Below the pieces are notes generated by a model that worked only from the letters and a program-made list of their open reading frames with translations, did not search any database and had not been told where the DNA came from. Position numbers and translations under genes: made by a program. This document shows positions 25,222-34,565 of a DNA stretch of 64,000 bases, one piece after another (the stretch's first letter is position 1; each line of letters starts with the position of its first letter). This DNA is from Planctomycetota bacterium. GTDB lineage: Bacteria; Planctomycetota; UBA1135; UBA2386. The DNA is taken from contig JADJWQ010000001.1 of the NCBI GenBank assembly GCA_016716265.1, positions 1,798,001 to 1,862,000 of the forward strand, in the 5' to 3' direction.

Positions 25222-25237
25222 GTAAGTATCTACTTAC
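25222..25237. promoter_or_regulatory. Perfect palindromic operator, probable TetR site
   Basis: GTAAGTA-TC-TACTTAC is an exact inverted repeat with a 2-nt spacer, AT-rich in a GC-rich neighbourhood. It lies 28 nt before the lipoprotein start and directly after the tetR terminator. The left half matches the site upstream of tetR. Confidence 0.75.
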
Positions 25238-25265
25238 CTGATACCCGCTCTGGAGGAGCCAAGGG

Positions 25266-26366
25266 ATGCAGATGTCTGCCAGGTTCCTGCGGTCGACGAC
25301 CGGGCCCGCGCTGGCCCTGCTCGCCGGCCTGCTGACCGCGTGCTCGACCGACGCGCCGGCAACGCCGGTCGCGCAGCCGCCGAGCGTCGCCGCGCCGCGC
25401 ACGATCACGGTCTACCCGGTGCTGCTCGCCGAGCACCCGAGCCGCGACGTCGCGGAGGTCGTCGCGCTGATGTTGGAGCGCGCCGGGCTGCAGCGCATCG
25501 AGGTCCCGGCCGAACCGTTCACGGCGCCGACCGGCGGCTACGACGAGGCCGCGTTCGCCGCGCACGTCGCGGCGCAACCTCCCGACACCGATTGTGCGCT
25601 GCTGGCGCAGTACGACATGACGCCGGAGGGCGTCCGCGCCGTCCACGGCGTCCTGGTCGACACGCAGGGGCACGTGCTGTGGCGCGACCAGCAGACGCCC
25701 GCCGACGCCGCATTCCAGCAGACCGCACCGCGCAATCCGATGACGTGCTGCGTGCTGCTGCTCGAGCGGCTGCGCGGCCCGCTCGCCTACCGGGGCGATC
25801 CGTTCGCGGGCACCGGTGACGGGCCCTGGTCGCGGCACTGGGAGACCAAGAGTGCGCTGCCGCCGGACGCCGAGCGGACCGCGATCGAGAAGCGTGCGCG
25901 GCTCGCGGCGCGGCGCCACGACGCGCGGCTCGTCGTGCTGCCACCGCGCATTCCGACGCCGGACGGCGACCAGTGGTCCGCGGAGTGCGCCGAGCGGATC
26001 GCGCAGGCGATCGACGCGGCCGGTCTCTTCCACGCGACCACCGCGACCGCGCCGCTGCACTACGCGGTCGAGCCCGCCTCGAACGAGATGCTCATGCTGT
26101 GGACCGGCGCGCGGGCCGTCCAGGCGGCGGTGCGCGAGTCGCCACTCGCCGACGCCGACTTCGTGCTGGCCAGCGACTTCCTGTTCTCGCCGGTCGACGG
26201 GACCGTGCACGCCGTGCACTCGTGGCTCTGCGACGCGACCGGGCAGTGGGTCGTCGTCGACATGCAGAACGAGTACCACGACGACTTCCAGCGCGCTGCG
26301 CCCAGGTCGCGCGAGGACTGCAGCGACCTGGTCGTCACGCGGCTGCGGGAGCGGCTCGCCGAGTGA
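25266..26366 (+). CDS. Putative lipoprotein, unknown function, TetR-controlled
   Basis: 366 residues. Signal peptide with lipobox (GLLTACST), then a Thr/Pro/Ala-rich linker and two globular halves. Each half contains similar phrases ('YDMTPEGVRAVHGVLVDTQGHVLWRDQQTP' near 120 and 'FSPVDGTVHAVHSWLCDATGQWVVVDMQNEYHDDF' near 320), suggesting an internal duplication. Both halves end in 'MTCCVLLLERLRG' / 'EDCSDLVVTRLRERL'. GGAGGA lies 8 nt upstream of the ATG. No family recognised. The operator just upstream ties it to the TetR regulator. Confidence 0.85.
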   Translation: MQMSARFLRSTTGPALALLAGLLTACSTDAPATPVAQPPSVAAPRTITVYPVLLAEHPSRDVAEVVALMLERAGLQRIEVPAEPFTAPTGGYDEAAFAAHVAAQPPDTDCALLAQYDMTPEGVRAVHGVLVDTQGHVLWRDQQTPADAAFQQTAPRNPMTCCVLLLERLRGPLAYRGDPFAGTGDGPWSRHWETKSALPPDAERTAIEKRARLAARRHDARLVVLPPRIPTPDGDQWSAECAERIAQAIDAAGLFHATTATAPLHYAVEPASNEMLMLWTGARAVQAAVRESPLADADFVLASDFLFSPVDGTVHAVHSWLCDATGQWVVVDMQNEYHDDFQRAAPRSREDCSDLVVTRLRERLAE

Positions 26367-26465
26367 CGCGAGGGCGCTGCGCTGCGGTTCCCGGTGGGCG
26401 CGGCCCGAAGGTCGACTACGATCGCGTGCGCCCGCTGCACGCGGGCGACGCCTCGAACGCCGATC

Positions 26466-27230
26466 ATGAACCACGCCATTGCCTTGCTGCCGCTCGCAGC
26501 GCTCGCCGCCCTCGCCCTGCAGTCCGACGCCCGACAGGACGCCGATGCGCTGCCTCGCGCGTGGATCGACGGCGCCGGCTGGGATGCGCTGACGCTGACC
26601 GACTTCGTCAATGTGAACGGCGACCCCGACACCTGGACGGAGCGCGATGGCACGATCGCGTGCACCGGTCGACCGATCGGCGGCGCGCGTACGAAGAAGG
26701 TGTATCGCAACTTCGAGCTGGTCCTCGAGTGGCGCCACCTGCGCTTCGCCGGCAACTCCGGCGTGTTCGTATGGTGCCCGGACAGCGCGTTCACCGACCT
26801 GCCGCCCGGCACGCTGCCGCGCAGCGGCATCGAGGTGCAGGTGCTCGACCTCGGCTACGAGGAGAACTGGCTCAAGTCCAAGGGCGCGCACTCCGACTGG
26901 TTCACGAGCCATGGCGACGTGTTCCCGGTCGGCAGCTCGAAGATGACGGCCTTCACGCCGCAGATCGAGTACGCCGCCGAGGACGGCACGACCTTCGCCG
27001 TCGGCAAGCCCGACAGCGCGCGCAGCTTCCCGACCGCGCGGCTCACGCGCCCGGCCGGCGAATGGAACCACTACTACGTGCGCGCCATCAATGGCGAGAT
27101 ACGGCTCTGGGTCAACGGCCAGGAGGTCAACGGCGGCCGCGACTGCGAGCCGTCGACCGGCTACCTCGCGCTCGAGGCCGAGGGCGCCCCGGTCGAATTC
27201 CGCAACATCCGCATCCGCGAGCTGCCCTGA
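26466..27230 (+). CDS. Secreted DUF1080 (3-keto-disaccharide hydrolase-like) protein
   Basis: 254 residues with an N-terminal signal segment (MNHAIALLPLAALAALALQS), then a concanavalin-like DUF1080 fold: 'LTDFVNVNGDPDTWTERDGTIACTGRPIGGARTKKVYRNFELVLEWRH', 'GNSGVFVW', 'GIEVQVLD' and the C-terminal 'GYLALEAEGAPVEFRNIRIREL'. The family is greatly expanded in planctomycetes and is linked to carbohydrate binding or 3-keto-glycoside cleavage. The start was chosen at the ATG that gives the signal peptide. Confidence 0.9.
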   Translation: MNHAIALLPLAALAALALQSDARQDADALPRAWIDGAGWDALTLTDFVNVNGDPDTWTERDGTIACTGRPIGGARTKKVYRNFELVLEWRHLRFAGNSGVFVWCPDSAFTDLPPGTLPRSGIEVQVLDLGYEENWLKSKGAHSDWFTSHGDVFPVGSSKMTAFTPQIEYAAEDGTTFAVGKPDSARSFPTARLTRPAGEWNHYYVRAINGEIRLWVNGQEVNGGRDCEPSTGYLALEAEGAPVEFRNIRIRELP

Positions 27231-27304
27231 GCCTGAGGGAGCCGGAGGCTCCAGCGAGCGCAGACCTCGCGGCCGAGTGCGACGCCCGGCCGAGCGGTGG
27301 TCGC

Positions 27305-27793
27305 TCAGGCGCCCGGGCTGATGCCACCGCGGGCGGCGTAGTGCCGGCACCGCGCCGCGTAGTCGGCGAGGTGCTCGCGAGCGAAGCATTCGACGTCCCA
27401 CACGACGTCGAGCAGGCGCACACGGCCGGGCGGCGCCACGATCCACGCCTGGGCACACGCGCGGGAGCCATCGCACTCGACCTCGACGGGCTGACGCTCG
27501 TACATCGAGCTCTCGTAGTCGTCGAGCCGCTGCAGCTCGCTCGCCGTGAGCCCGTCGAGCAGCAGCCCCTCCACTGCCGTTCCCGCACGCGGCACGACAC
27601 CCGGATAGACCGCACCGCGCACCGCCAGCCGCGCGTGGTCCACGAGGAGCGCCCGCCTTGCGGCCGGCACGCGGCCGAGCAGCGCGAGCAGCACCTCGTC
27701 GAACATCAGGGTGCCGTAGACGAACACCGCCCCGCTCCGCGCGTCGCGCGGAGACGATTCCGGACCGTCACCTGGATCAGGCCTCGTCGTCAT
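27305..27793 (-). CDS. Gamma-glutamylcyclotransferase-like (AIG2/GGCT) protein
   Basis: 162 residues. 'VFVYGTLMFDEVLLALLG' is the substrate-loop motif of this fold, 'AVYPGVVPRAGTAVEGLLLDGLTASELQRLDDYESSMYERQPVEV' is the conserved core with the catalytic acid in LDDYE. Members cyclise gamma-glutamyl amines; the exact substrate here is unknown. The start ATG at 27793 was chosen as the closest before the domain; the longer open frame upstream looks non-coding. Confidence 0.87.
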   Translation of the reverse strand: MTTRPDPGDGPESSPRDARSGAVFVYGTLMFDEVLLALLGRVPAARRALLVDHARLAVRGAVYPGVVPRAGTAVEGLLLDGLTASELQRLDDYESSMYERQPVEVECDGSRACAQAWIVAPPGRVRLLDVVWDVECFAREHLADYAARCRHYAARGGISPGA

Positions 27794-28110
27794 CGAGCGC
27801 CAGGACCACCGACTCCCTGGCTCGTCGCCCTCGATCTTCGCGCACCCGGGCCGCCGCAGCGAGCACCGGCACCGGGGTGTCGACCGACGGGACCAACGAC
27901 CGAGCATGCACCGGGGAGCCACCGCCGCGCGGAGTCGGAGAGCGAGGCATCTCGCGGCTCGCGGCTGCGGGGCGGCCCGACAGGTCCGGAGACACGTTCC
28001 CACCAGACGACCATGCACAGGCCGTCTCGGTGAGGCTCAGGGCGTCCGCGCTGCTGCGATGGCGCCCCGGGCGTGCCCGACACGGAGCATCGACGGTCCC
28101 GGCGTGACCT
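27794..28110. other. Gene-free stretch
   Basis: About 317 nt between two minus-strand genes. Nothing with coding character, no hairpin plus T-run and no repeat was noticed. It should contain the promoter of the cyclotransferase gene. Confidence 0.5.
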
Positions 28111-30339
28111 TCAGTAGCCGAGCCGCGCGTGCAGCTGCTGGGTCGCGCCCCAGCCCTGCAGGCAGCTGGTGGTCAAGGCGGGGTGGTTGACGATCCACTG
28201 GAAGGTCAGGCGTGAACCGAGCATCGTCGGCAGGCACGGCACCGGGAACACGTACGACGCGCTGCCGAGCACGATCGATCTGGCCTCACCCAGCACCGGC
28301 TGGGTGATGACGCACGCGCCACACGGAATGTCGAGCCCCGGCACGCCGACCAGGGCGATCGCGAGGTTTCCGGTCGAGCCGCTCAGCGTGACGCGGAAGT
28401 CCCGGTTGCCGATCGCGAAGGGGCCGTCCGTGCCGATCGTGCCCACCGTCCGGGCCGAACCGCACTGGCCGCCCGCGGACCCGATCGAGCCACCCGGACC
28501 GAACGCCGAGAAGCGCGTTGACAGGATCCCCGAGTCGGTCGACAAGATGCCCGACTGCGCGAAGAGGAGCAGCGCATCGTGCGAGTTCGCCCCTGACCGG
28601 CGGTGGGGCACGATGTGCGGGGAGCGCACGGCCAGCGCCGTCGAGGTCGTAGGCGATATGGTGATCGGTAAGCCACACGGCGTGCACTGCGGCGCAAGCT
28701 CCCTTCCCTCGATGGAATTGGGAGACGCCGGTCTGGTCCAGAACACACCGTACTTCGAGCCGAACCATGCAACCGAGGGTTCGACCTCGTTATACGTCGG
28801 GTCGGTCGCGATAGGAAGCAACGCGCTGGCGAAGGTGATCTGACGCCCTGGATCCGCAAACACGAGTCGACCGTACAGATCCGTGCTTCCGTTCAATGAA
28901 GACGTCTCCTCCCAAACGACTAGCCCTCCATAATCGTCACCATCAATCGAGATTCTCCCCAATGGAGTGTTCGTCCCGGTGAGCATCAACAGAGGATTCC
29001 TCACCAAACCACCCCGATCATTGACCTCTTGGACATGTATGTATTGTGACGTAGAATTCCACGTTTCCGTGAAGACTACCAGTGCACGACCTCGGTCATG
29101 GCTCACCGCCACATGTTGGTAGCTGTTCCACGGAGTAGAGGGGGCCTGGAGATAGTTGATCGGCCACGGAGTCGGTGCCGAAAGACCGACTGTGACCGCG
29201 GTGCTGTAGACCGCGTGTCGACCGCTGGCCTCCTCGCACAAGCAGGCGATACGGATCTTGTCGTACTCCGGATCGCTGCCGACGCTCAGTTCGAGGACAC
29301 GTGAAGTGGAGAGGGGCACCAGCGACGAGCGCCATGGCGTGCCCGGATCGACCGACTGACAGACCAGACCGTTGTCATGGCCGAACACGACGAGGAACCG
29401 GTCGTATTGACGGGCGTACGCCACTCCCACCACGGGCGAGGGAGTTCCCGAATTGAACTGGGCGAGCCTCAGCGGTGTTCCCGCCACGATTCCGGTCGAA
29501 TCGAGCTTCGCCGTCCAGACCTCCGCCGGCTGACCGAAGAACGGATTTCCCGGGCGCGCCCAAGCGATCAGGTAGTTGTTCTGCACCGGCGAGTAGGCAC
29601 AATCGATCGCGGAGGGTCCATAGCCCGGATTGTGTGTCGTCACGATCGAGCCGACGAGCGGATCCAGAGTCAGCGGGTAGCACGCCGCATCCACGAAACT
29701 CCCCGGCAGCTCGAGCCGCAGCGTGCGGCCGTCGAGCCGCAGGCGGCCCTCGACAGACGAACCCTCGGCATCGACGCCGGTGACCGTGCCGATCGACACG
29801 CCGCCGCCGTCCGGATCGCGGAAGTGCAGCGCCCCATCCGCGGCGGGCTCGGGCTGCAGGTCGGTGCGGAGCGACGCCTCGACGACCAGGTCTCCCGAAC
29901 CCTTCGGACGACGCTCGAACACGACCGACCATTCGAGCCCGTCCGCCCGCACCGCGAAGCGCTCGCGCACGCCCTCGCCACGGTCGAAGACGGCGAACTG
30001 GCCGTCGGCGACCGCTTCGACCCCCCCGGGGACGTCGCGCAGCGGCGTGCCATCGCCGCGCCGGATCCGGCCGAGCCCGATCTCGAGAGTTGCGGACTCG
30101 CCCACCTCGGCGCCGGCCGCAGCGAACTCGACCACGCCGGAGCGGAATCGCCCGGCGTAGTCGTGACCGCGGGCGATCAGCGCGCCTGCGTCATCGCGCT
30201 CGAGCGTCACGGGCGGCGCCCAGGACTGGACGATCCTGGCCGGCTCCAGTGCGCGCTGAGCGAAGGCGGTGCCCGATGGCACCAGGAGCGTGAAGGAGAT
30301 CGCAGCGCTGGCCGCACTGCGGATGCACAGGTCGATCAT
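28111..30339 (-). CDS. Large secreted protein with planctomycete-type C-terminal domain
   Basis: 742 residues from the ATG at 30339, which gives a signal peptide ending 'VPSGTAFAQ'. Residues to about 230 form a beta-rich domain rich in Asp/Gly; 230-600 resembles a beta-propeller or repeat region ('YDRFLVVFGHDNGLV', 'ALVVFTETW', 'GGLVVWEETS', 'SKYGVFWTRP'), in which the 'xVVW/VVF' strand recurs. The C-terminal 110 residues ('GNRDFRVTLSGSTGNLAIALVG...VPCLPTMLGSRLTFQW') look like a module shared by secreted planctomycete proteins. The middle (roughly 28800-29350) is clearly less GC-rich than both ends. Function unknown. Confidence 0.8.
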   Translation of the reverse strand: MIDLCIRSAASAAISFTLLVPSGTAFAQRALEPARIVQSWAPPVTLERDDAGALIARGHDYAGRFRSGVVEFAAAGAEVGESATLEIGLGRIRRGDGTPLRDVPGGVEAVADGQFAVFDRGEGVRERFAVRADGLEWSVVFERRPKGSGDLVVEASLRTDLQPEPAADGALHFRDPDGGGVSIGTVTGVDAEGSSVEGRLRLDGRTLRLELPGSFVDAACYPLTLDPLVGSIVTTHNPGYGPSAIDCAYSPVQNNYLIAWARPGNPFFGQPAEVWTAKLDSTGIVAGTPLRLAQFNSGTPSPVVGVAYARQYDRFLVVFGHDNGLVCQSVDPGTPWRSSLVPLSTSRVLELSVGSDPEYDKIRIACLCEEASGRHAVYSTAVTVGLSAPTPWPINYLQAPSTPWNSYQHVAVSHDRGRALVVFTETWNSTSQYIHVQEVNDRGGLVRNPLLMLTGTNTPLGRISIDGDDYGGLVVWEETSSLNGSTDLYGRLVFADPGRQITFASALLPIATDPTYNEVEPSVAWFGSKYGVFWTRPASPNSIEGRELAPQCTPCGLPITISPTTSTALAVRSPHIVPHRRSGANSHDALLLFAQSGILSTDSGILSTRFSAFGPGGSIGSAGGQCGSARTVGTIGTDGPFAIGNRDFRVTLSGSTGNLAIALVGVPGLDIPCGACVITQPVLGEARSIVLGSASYVFPVPCLPTMLGSRLTFQWIVNHPALTTSCLQGWGATQQLHARLGY

Positions 30340-30930
30340 CGGAGTAGGGTGACTGGAAAGGTCGACGATGCCGCGCCGCGCGCGGCTTTCGGACGCCGCA
30401 GCGGCACCGTGGGTCTCTGCCCGGCAGCTGCCGAAGTCGCTGCCGACCGTGGCGGTTCGCACCGAGCACCGCTCGCTGCGACCATCCGGTGGCGGCGCAC
30501 GACCACGCTCCGGGCTCGCGAGCGCGCAGGACCGACGGCGATTCCCTTAGCGAGCGAGAGGACACGATCCGTCACCGGATCCGCAGCAGTTTCTTCGACT
30601 CGACGCTCCTCAGGGTGCTCGATGCGGGAACCGGGCGACCATCCCGTGAGAGCCGGGGGACCCGATGACCGGTGCCAACCGCTTCGACCACCATGGCGAT
30701 CGCGCGCGGACCCTGATCCCCGCGACTTGTTTGGCACGGGGTTCCTGCCACGCTCGAGGTGTCAGCCACGCGACCTGCGAAGCCGGAATCGCGGTCGCGG
30801 ACCGGAGCGGGCGCCGTGAGTGGCGCGGCGGCTGGGTCCGTGCCCTCGACAGGGCCGGAACCGGCTCCGCAAGATCAGCGAAGCCTCGCCGCCCTGCTCC
30901 GATCCCGGAAGTCGACATGCGGTGGGAAGC
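30340..30930. other. Gene-free stretch
   Basis: About 590 nt without a convincing gene on either strand. Open frames here have no recognisable protein character. The left end should hold the promoter of the secreted-protein gene at 28111-30339. Confidence 0.45.
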
Positions 30931-31847
30931 TCAACTTCCTCGGAACGGGCTTCGCTTCCCGGCGAAGCTGGCTCGGGCAGGAGCCGCCAGGTCAGGACCC
31001 TGACGATCGGCCGCCAAGGGCTCGAGGCGCCGGCATGCGGCAGGCCATGGCGTCGCACCGCCTCGTGGAGCACGCGCACGCAGTCTCCCTGCCGCCCGGC
31101 CAACAAGATCGTCACGGTGATCGTCTCCGCCGGCGCCCGGTATGAACACCATTCCCTGCAGGTTGCTGGTACCGACGGAGCTGACGGGCGTCGGTGCCCC
31201 GGAGGTCGGATCGACCGTGTAGAGCGCATCGATCAGATACATCCGACCCGAGCCGATGTCGAAGGCGAGCGTCGACGGGTCGCTCAGCCCGCTGAGCAGC
31301 CCGATCGGCGTCACTGCGGCGGTCGCACGATCGATCGTACAGGGGCTGTTGGTGACCCGCTCCGTCATGTACATCACGTTGCTGGTCGGGTCGTGACCGA
31401 GGTTGCACGTGCTCGTGGCTCCTCCCCGGAGCCCGGTGAGCCCGATGAGTGTAGCGGCGCCCGTCGTGACGTCGATGCCGTGGAGGCCGCAGCGTGGGAC
31501 GACATCCCATACAGCGTGCCCGTGCTGAGGTCCAACTCGCAGCCCTGCATGACGACAGACGAGGTCACGCTGAACGGACCGACGAGGCGCGCGTCCCAGT
31601 TCGTGACGTCGATGATGAACAGGGAATCAGTGCCGTTGGCCGTCGCGGAGAGCTTGCCACCGATGGCGTCGTACGCCAGCTTCCCGGGAATCGCTGTGTT
31701 GGACGACAGCGTGCCCAACGCCGTCTTAGCGCCGGTCGTCAATGACAATTCGTAGACGGCATCCGGACCGAGCGTCGAATCGACCGCGATCAACCATTGG
31801 GCGAGCGAGGTCTCCGGCAGACATGCCAGAACAAACGCGAGGGCCAG
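30931..31847 (-). pseudogene. Decayed secreted-protein gene (lost start codon, frameshift)
   Basis: Conceptual translation from about 31847 gives a signal-peptide-like 'LALAFVLACLPETSLAQW' followed by 'LIAVDSTLGPDAVYELSLTTGAKTALGTLSSNTAIPGKLAYD', propeller-like repeats and 'DLSTGTLYGMSS'. At about 31490-31500 the frame breaks; the protein continues in another frame ('GLHGIDVTTGAATLIGLTGL', then 'VMYMTERVTNSPCTIDRATAAVTPIGLLSGLSDPSTLAFDIGSGRMYLID') to about 31110. No ATG, GTG or TTG precedes the signal segment after the in-frame stop at 31856-31854. A sequencing error could explain the frameshift but not also the missing start. Confidence 0.6.
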
Positions 31848-31856
31848 TGAACTCTA

Positions 31857-32393
31857 CGTGGGTGAGAACCTCGCAGCGTTGGCCATGGCGAAGTCGTGTC
31901 CAGGCAAGGCGGCACGGGCGATGTCGGGTCTCGCTCGCCCGGCGCGCACGCTCAGCGCGGCGATTCCAGGAGTCAGCCGCAAGTCCGGCTGGCCGAGCGG
32001 CAGCACGCGGGTCGAGTTCGGGGACCGTGGACGTGCTGTCCAGGACCGGGTCCTCGTTCCTCGCAATCGACTCCACCGTCCGCGCGAAGGCAGCACCCGG
32101 GATCGAAAGTCCACGCGGCACGCACGGTGCCGGTCGAGAATCGAGATGACAACCGAGGGTTCCGACCGACTCGGGCCTCGGGGTCAGCGCGGCCTCCCCT
32201 CGCGACGCCTCCGGCCCGATCCGCTCGGCGGACTCGACGGGGCTGCCGCGCTCCGTCATCTGCCCGCCAGGCGAGGCCAGGCGGGCCGCGGCGCCCCCGA
32301 GTCCGGGTTGCCTGCCGGCCCCGGTCGGGCGGCGAAGCCACGTGCTACGTCGCACGCCGAACGGCTCACGTCGCCCGACTGCGCTTCGACGGC
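31857..32393. other. Gene-free stretch
   Basis: About 540 nt between the decayed gene and the propeller-protein gene. No coding region, RNA gene, hairpin terminator or repeat was recognised. Confidence 0.45.
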
Positions 32394-34565
32394 TCACTTC
32401 AGGCAGACGTCGTCGATGGCGATGTCGCCGGTGAAGCTGGTTCCACGGACGTAGTGGAACTGGAACTGGATGTTCGCCGGCAGCGGGCTCGGGAGGGTGA
32501 TGGCCTCCGTCGTCCATTCGGCGCCACCCGGCTCGGGCCCCGTGTAGGACAAGAGCAGCGTGGAGAAGGTGCCGGACCCGTCGTCCATGCGGACCTCCAG
32601 CGTCCCGATCGTAGCGCCGACCCGGCTCAGCTCGAACGTCAGGGTGCCCATGCTCAGCCTGCTGCTGGCGTAGACGTCCGTGTTCATGACGTAGGTGTCG
32701 CCAGCGACGGCGGGCGAGCTCGTCTCGCAGTACATGTAGTTCGGCAGACTGACCGCGCTCGAAGGCCCGGTGCCGCCGGAGGGAGTGCCGGCGGCGTCGA
32801 CCGACCACTGGCGCACGCCACCACCGTCGGACCAGCCCACCGGGTAGTTCCCGGTGCCCTGCGACAGCGCATCGAAGTTCTCGAGCACCGCGCAGCTCGT
32901 GTAGCGGAAGAACATCTGGTTCGTCGCGGCCAGTGCTCCGTTGCCCGCCGGGTTGATCGTCAGCGCCTGGACCCTCAGGTAGTCGAGGTCGTTCAGCGCC
33001 GGCACCGGAATCGTCGACGTGCTCCCGGTGCGCCCCATCAGCGACAGGTACGCGCCGGCCGGCGTCGACATGTCGCTGAGCGCGACGAGCTCCGGGATCA
33101 TGTGGCTACGCCCCATGATCGTCGTTCCGTTGATGACCGCGTCCGGACCGACGTTCAGCAGGTAGAACACCGGTCGCGGACCCACCGGCAACGGCTCGAC
33201 CGTGAACGAGATCGTGTTGCCCGCGTTCATCGTCTTCACGGGCACCGGATCCAGCGGCAGCATCCCGGCGGCCGTGAGCAGCCGCCCTTCCTCGTAGCCG
33301 TTGCGGAAGTTGTTCCGCCAGAGGTGCACGCGATAGCGCACCACGGTGTCCGGCGAAGCCTGGTCGAGGCCCGCGACCTCCCAGGCGCCATCCGCGCTCA
33401 GCGCGCCCTTCCCGGCGTCGTACGCCGGCATCACCGGCGACAGGCCACCCTGGGCCGATCCAGGATTGATGGGACGGGGGATGGTCCTCAGCAGGTTGCC
33501 CGTGACGGGGTCGATCTGCCCGATGTCGCCAGCGTTCGGAACACTGTTCGCGAGGAGCGTCTGGGTGTATGGATCCCACGCCAGCCCGTAGATCGACCAT
33601 CCGATGTTGTTGGTCAGCGTGGTCAGGACGTTGCCGTCGAGGTCGCACTCCAGCAGGTCCGAGGCGAACGTCGCGGTCCAGAAGCTGCCGTTGCCGCCAT
33701 TGCCCATCGGGTTGTAGGCGAGACCTCTGTAGATTCCCAGCTGGGCGAGGCCGGGACCTGTGATAGGCGACGCCACCGCCTGAGGACCATTGGCGGCCAT
33801 CACCGTGGTGCGCAGGTTCCCGTCCGGATCGTGGACGTAGATGCCGTCCTCACAGCCGAACATGACGGACATCCCGTCCGTCGCGCCATCCCGATAGCCG
33901 AACGTCGTCGTCGAGATCTCGGGGAAGCTGTCGAGGAGGTTGCCCGACTCGTCGAACACGAAGACGGTGTTCGGATTGGGGCCGTTGTTCCCACCCGAAA
34001 CGTAGAAGCGACCGTCGAGGTGGGTGACCCCCAGCATCAGGTCGTTGCCAGCGGGGCCGGAGACGTCGAAGGAACCCGTTAGTGCGCCGAGTCCCGCGAC
34101 CTGGATCTGTGCCAGCGTGACTTCCGGAGGAGTGACGTCGATCAGCAGCGGGAAGCTGCCGGTCGCAGCAGCGAATCCTCCGACCCGGATGTAGTAGGTC
34201 GTTCCCGTCATGACCGGGAACGTGATGCGCGACTGGAGGCCGCACGCGTCGTCGTTGCACGCGAGCGACGTCAGGGCCGCACACGTACCGGAGTAGGCCT
34301 CGATGCAGGTGTCGAAGCCGGCTCCACAGGTCTCCACCGTGGCGTCGCCCGCGGCGGTCGCCGCGTAGGAGAACCACATGTCGCTGCCACCGCTGGCGAC
34401 GCAGGAGAATGGTGGCGAAGACGTCGTCATGCCCGTGCTGTCGAACGGACCATTCGCGCCGGTGACGACGGCGATGGCCCCCGAGCACTCATCCTGGGCG
34501 ACGACCGAAGAGAACGACACCACGGTGACCGCAGCACACGTGATGAGCGGGACGAGGATTCTCAC
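32394..34565 (-). CDS. Large secreted beta-propeller protein with C-terminal jelly-roll domain
   Basis: 723 residues. GTG start at 34565 with a good GGAAGGAG upstream, and a signal peptide (MRILVPLITCAAVTVVSFSSVVAQ). Residues 25-145 form a PPC-like beta domain ('SDMWFSYAATAAGDATVETCGAGFDTCIEAYSG', 'GTTYYIRVGGF'). About 150-400 is a propeller-like region ('TVFVFDESGNLLDSFPE', 'LRTIPRP'). The last 160 residues ('CAVLENFDALSQGTGNYPVGWSDG...DIAIDDVCLK') resemble a MAM-like jelly-roll. 'GMLPLDPVPV' echoes other secreted proteins of the window. No enzyme motif seen. Confidence 0.82.
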   Translation of the reverse strand: MRILVPLITCAAVTVVSFSSVVAQDECSGAIAVVTGANGPFDSTGMTTSSPPFSCVASGGSDMWFSYAATAAGDATVETCGAGFDTCIEAYSGTCAALTSLACNDDACGLQSRITFPVMTGTTYYIRVGGFAAATGSFPLLIDVTPPEVTLAQIQVAGLGALTGSFDVSGPAGNDLMLGVTHLDGRFYVSGGNNGPNPNTVFVFDESGNLLDSFPEISTTTFGYRDGATDGMSVMFGCEDGIYVHDPDGNLRTTVMAANGPQAVASPITGPGLAQLGIYRGLAYNPMGNGGNGSFWTATFASDLLECDLDGNVLTTLTNNIGWSIYGLAWDPYTQTLLANSVPNAGDIGQIDPVTGNLLRTIPRPINPGSAQGGLSPVMPAYDAGKGALSADGAWEVAGLDQASPDTVVRYRVHLWRNNFRNGYEEGRLLTAAGMLPLDPVPVKTMNAGNTISFTVEPLPVGPRPVFYLLNVGPDAVINGTTIMGRSHMIPELVALSDMSTPAGAYLSLMGRTGSTSTIPVPALNDLDYLRVQALTINPAGNGALAATNQMFFRYTSCAVLENFDALSQGTGNYPVGWSDGGGVRQWSVDAAGTPSGGTGPSSAVSLPNYMYCETSSPAVAGDTYVMNTDVYASSRLSMGTLTFELSRVGATIGTLEVRMDDGSGTFSTLLLSYTGPEPGGAEWTTEAITLPSPLPANIQFQFHYVRGTSFTGDIAIDDVCLK

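Noticed and set aside
32684..34488. Extra minus-strand open frames inside the propeller gene
   Set aside because: Shadow frames of the 723-residue protein; they lack ribosome-binding sites and protein-like composition.
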